Assembly (NCBI RefSeq): GCF_014196745.1
Contig: NZ_JACIEH010000003.1
Coordinates: 1,178,001-1,242,000 of the forward strand
Direction: 5' to 3'
Source: Sphingomonas kyeonggiensis
Lineage (GTDB): Bacteria > Pseudomonadota > Alphaproteobacteria > Sphingomonadales > Sphingomonadaceae
DNA: 64,000 bases
Positions 61,774-64,000 of this stretch are shown here, piece by piece. The position numbers and the translations under genes are program-made. Position 1 is the first letter of the stretch; each line of letters begins with the position of its first letter. The notes under the pieces are model-generated. The model worked only from the letters and a program-made list of their open reading frames with translations, did no database searches and was not told the DNA's origin.

Positions 61774-62163
61774 CTAGGCGCGCGGCCAGGCCTTGAGCGG
61801 TTCCCGCGCGGCGTAGGCGATGCTCTCGTCATTCCCCGCCTGCACCTCGATCACGTGCTCCGGCCCGAACGGAACCTCGGTCCCCAGCCAGAACTCGTCA
61901 TTCTCGTCGATGTCGGGCTCGTTATCGAGCAGCCCGAAATAGCCGCCGTCCGCCGCTTCGCGCACCACCACCCACATCCGGTCGGTGATCGGCTCCTCGT
62001 CTTCCTCCACCGCGATCAGGAAGATCAGCTTGGCGAAGTCGCCGGGCTTCAGGCGGGTCCGCGCCGCTTCGTCGGGGATGTCGAACGCCTCGGCATCGAG
62101 CGCGTGATAGTCGACGGCGCTGGCCAGGCACCAGCCATCCTCGTCGAGATCGGGCGTCTGCAT
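61774..62163 (-). CDS. DUF2314-like conserved protein
   Basis: 129 residues; ATG at 62163 shares one base with the hisD stop (TGATG), so it is translated after hisD. The middle KPGDFAKLIFLI, DRMWVVVREA, GYFGLLDNEPD and FGPEHVIEV fit the DUF2314 pattern, a small beta-rich domain of unknown function. Very acidic, cytosolic. Nothing links it to histidine synthesis beyond location. Confidence 0.75.
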   Translation of the reverse strand: MQTPDLDEDGWCLASAVDYHALDAEAFDIPDEAARTRLKPGDFAKLIFLIAVEEDEEPITDRMWVVVREAADGGYFGLLDNEPDIDENDEFWLGTEVPFGPEHVIEVQAGNDESIAYAAREPLKAWPRA

Positions 62164-63455
62164 CACTTGCTCCTCAACCGGATAGCGACCGATTCGGCAT
62201 GTGCCGGCAGGCCTTCCGCCCGGGCCAGCGCCACCGCCGCCGGCCCGATCGCCGCCAGCCCGGCTTCGTCGAGCGACAGGAAGCTGGTGCGCTTCATGAA
62301 GTCGAGCACCGACAGCCCCGAGGCGAAGCGCGCGCGGCGCCCGGTCGGCAGCACATGGTTCGGTCCCGCGACATAATCGCCCACCGCTTCCGGGGTGTAG
62401 CGTCCGATGAACACCGATCCGGCATGGCGGACCATCTCGAACAGCCCCTCGGCATTGTCGCAGGCCAGCTCGAGATGCTCGGGCGCCAGCCGGTCGACCA
62501 GCGGCATCGCGGCGACGAGATCGGGCACCACGATGATCGCGCCGTTCGCGTCCCAGCTCGCCCGCGCCGTCTTCTCGGTGGCGAGCTGCGCCAGCGCGCG
62601 TTCCACCGCCTCGGCGACCTTGTCGGCGAAACCGGCATCATCGGTGAACAGGATCGACTGGCTGGTCGGGTCGTGCTCGGCCTGGCTGAGCAGGTCGGCG
62701 GCGATCCAATCGGCGTCGTTCTCGCCGTCCGCCACCACCACGATCTCGCTCGGGCCCGCGACCATGTCGATGCCGACCACGCCGTAGAGCTGGCGCTTGG
62801 CCTCGGCCACCCAGGCGTTGCCGGGGCCGGTGATCACGTCGACCGGCTCGATCGTCTCGGTGCCATAGGCGAGTGCGGCGATCGCCTGCGCCCCGCCGAT
62901 GCGCCAGATCTCGTCCACCCCGGCGAGATGCGCGGCGGCCAGCACCAGCGGATTGACTTCGCCATTGGGGGTAGGCGTCACCATCACCAGCCGGCCGACG
63001 CCCGCCGCCCTGGCCGGCAGCGCGTTCATCAGTACCGAGCTGGGATAGGCGGCGCGCCCGCCGGGGACGTACACGCCCGCCGCATCCACTGCCCGCCAGC
63101 GCGCCCCCAGCCGCACGCCGGCCGAATCGATCTCGTCGCGATCCTCGGGCTTCTGCTTGGAATGATAGATGGCGATCCGCTCGGCGGCGAGCTCGAGCGC
63201 GTCGCGCAGCTCGGGCTGCAGCCCTTCCCAGGCGGCGAGGCAATCGGCACGGTCGAGCTTCCAGCCCTGGGTGTCGAGGTCGAACCGGTCGAAGCGCTGG
63301 GTGAGTTCCTTCACCGCGGCATCGCCCTCGGTCCGCACCCGGGCGATCATCGCAGTCACGTCGCGGGCGACATCCTCGTCGGCCTCGCGCCGGGCATTGA
63401 CCAGATCGGTGAACGCCCTGGAGAAGCCCGCGTCGCTGGCGTTCAGCCGGATCAC
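62163..63455 (-). CDS. hisD: Histidinol dehydrogenase
   Basis: 430 residues from GTG at 63455, overlapping the hisG stop (GTGA). Last two steps of histidine synthesis, histidinol to histidine, zinc- and NAD-dependent. YVPGGRAAYPSSVLMNALPARAAG, RIGGAQAIAALAYGTETI, VDVITGPGNAWVAEAKRQL, GPSEIVVVAD, and the active-site LAPEHLEL and AGPNHVLPTG are present. An upstream shadow frame to 63815 is not part of the gene. Confidence 0.96.
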   Translation of the reverse strand: MIRLNASDAGFSRAFTDLVNARREADEDVARDVTAMIARVRTEGDAAVKELTQRFDRFDLDTQGWKLDRADCLAAWEGLQPELRDALELAAERIAIYHSKQKPEDRDEIDSAGVRLGARWRAVDAAGVYVPGGRAAYPSSVLMNALPARAAGVGRLVMVTPTPNGEVNPLVLAAAHLAGVDEIWRIGGAQAIAALAYGTETIEPVDVITGPGNAWVAEAKRQLYGVVGIDMVAGPSEIVVVADGENDADWIAADLLSQAEHDPTSQSILFTDDAGFADKVAEAVERALAQLATEKTARASWDANGAIIVVPDLVAAMPLVDRLAPEHLELACDNAEGLFEMVRHAGSVFIGRYTPEAVGDYVAGPNHVLPTGRRARFASGLSVLDFMKRTSFLSLDEAGLAAIGPAAVALARAEGLPAHAESVAIRLRSK

Positions 63456-64000
63456 GCCGCCACCGCCTTGCGGAACTTGTCGACCAGCGGCACCACCTCG
63501 GTCGCGCGCGTCTTGAACGCGGCGCGGTTGACGATCAGCCGGCTGCTCACCTCGGCGATCACCTCGACTTCGACCAGACCGTTCTCCTTGAGCGTCCGCC
63601 CCGAGGAGACCAGGTCGACGATGCGCGGCGCCAGGTCGAGCACCGGGGCCAGCTCCATCGCGCCGTTCAGCTTGATGCACTCGGCCTGCACCCCGCGCGC
63701 CTCGAAATGGGCGCGGGTGATGTGCGGATATTTGGTCGCGACGCGGACATGGCTCCAGCCGCGCGGATCGTCCCGGCTGGCGAGGTCCGCCGGCTCGGCG
63801 ACCGAGATGCGGCAATGGCCGATGCCCAGGTCGACCGGGGCATAGAGCTCCGAATAGTCGAACTCGGCCAGCACGTCCGATCCGACAATGCCCAGCTGCG
63901 CGGCGCCATGCGCGACGAAGGTCGCCACGTCGAACGCACGCACCCGGATCAGGTCGATCGCGGGCGTGTTGGTCTTGAAGCGGAGCGCGCGCGAGCGCTC
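63452..64000 (-). CDS. hisG: ATP phosphoribosyltransferase, short form (5' end outside window)
   Basis: C-terminal part of about 182 residues, open to the right edge. First step of histidine synthesis. IDLIRVRAFDVATFVAHGAAQLGIVGSDVLAE, GWSHVRVATKYPHITRAHFEA and IVDLVSSGRTLKENGL (PRPP-binding) are diagnostic. It stops at KAVAA with no regulatory C-terminal domain, so it is the short type needing HisZ, whose gene would be outside the window. Confidence 0.95.
   Translation of the reverse strand, partial: ERSRALRFKTNTPAIDLIRVRAFDVATFVAHGAAQLGIVGSDVLAEFDYSELYAPVDLGIGHCRISVAEPADLASRDDPRGWSHVRVATKYPHITRAHFEARGVQAECIKLNGAMELAPVLDLAPRIVDLVSSGRTLKENGLVEVEVIAEVSSRLIVNRAAFKTRATEVVPLVDKFRKAVAA

Noticed and set aside
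62199..63845. 548-codon open frame antisense to hisD
   Set aside because: hisD is complete on the minus strand; the plus frame has no recognisable protein.

Overview
The window reads as chromosomal DNA of a high-GC alphaproteobacterium of the Sphingomonadaceae, most likely Sphingomonas or a close relative. The signs are strongly GC-biased third codon positions, two TonB-dependent receptors, a short RNase E/G-type protein followed by yacG, several efflux pumps each with its own local regulator, and a translated style typical of sphingomonads. No ribosomal RNA, insertion sequence, integrase or CRISPR array was seen.

Layout. 0-4.3 kb: end of an N-terminal-nucleophile acylase, a DNA-repair pair (mpg plus a small conserved gene), a TetR/RibD_C divergent pair, dinB, and an efflux TetR gene just upstream of dinB. 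4.4-10.4 kb: a three-gene RND pump (lipoprotein adaptor, inner-membrane pump, outer-membrane channel) divergent from that TetR gene, with a 36-bp nested dyad between them. 10.6-14.9 kb: a large TonB-dependent receptor and a PL5-type polysaccharide lyase, then a Crp/Fnr regulator. 16.0-18.4 kb: a peroxiredoxin, serine acetyltransferase and class-I glutamine amidotransferase operon behind a CCTACT-N5-AGTAGG dyad. 18.5-24.8 kb: a LacI regulator and an EmrAB/OMF pump with a TetR repressor and twin operators. 24.8-26.4 kb: an HxlR regulator and an old yellow enzyme. 26.5-33.8 kb: a zinc-motif-less ROK regulator divergent from a receptor, DUF218 and zinc phosphodiesterase operon, and a GPH-type MFS transporter. 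34.0-39.1 kb: a secreted alpha/beta hydrolase and cupin pair convergent with a two-component system whose sensor has a periplasmic propeller.

39.3-51.8 kb is the most accessory-looking part. A compact minus-strand type IV secretion operon (virB2-B3-B4-B6-B8-B9-B10-B11 and a second virB2-like gene) uses ATGA overlaps at six consecutive junctions. It leaves no room for virB1, B5, B7 or D4. Divergent from it is a three-gene, AT-richer module: an alpha/beta hydrolase, a trypsin-co-occurring (Trypco1/CU044_2847) protein, and a 971-residue protein with a trypsin-like protease, a STAND NTPase and helical repeats. This has the build of an NTP-dependent immune or conflict system and is the best candidate here for an undescribed system. 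It ends near a tRNA-Phe gene.

52.1-64 kb is core genome on the minus strand: tRNA-Phe, yacG, RNase E/G-like, maf, infA, a DcaP-like porin, a chemoreceptor, hppA (potassium-independent type), thiL, nusB, a DUF2314-like gene, hisD and the end of hisG.

All calls come from reading the sequence and recalling protein families. No database search was run.
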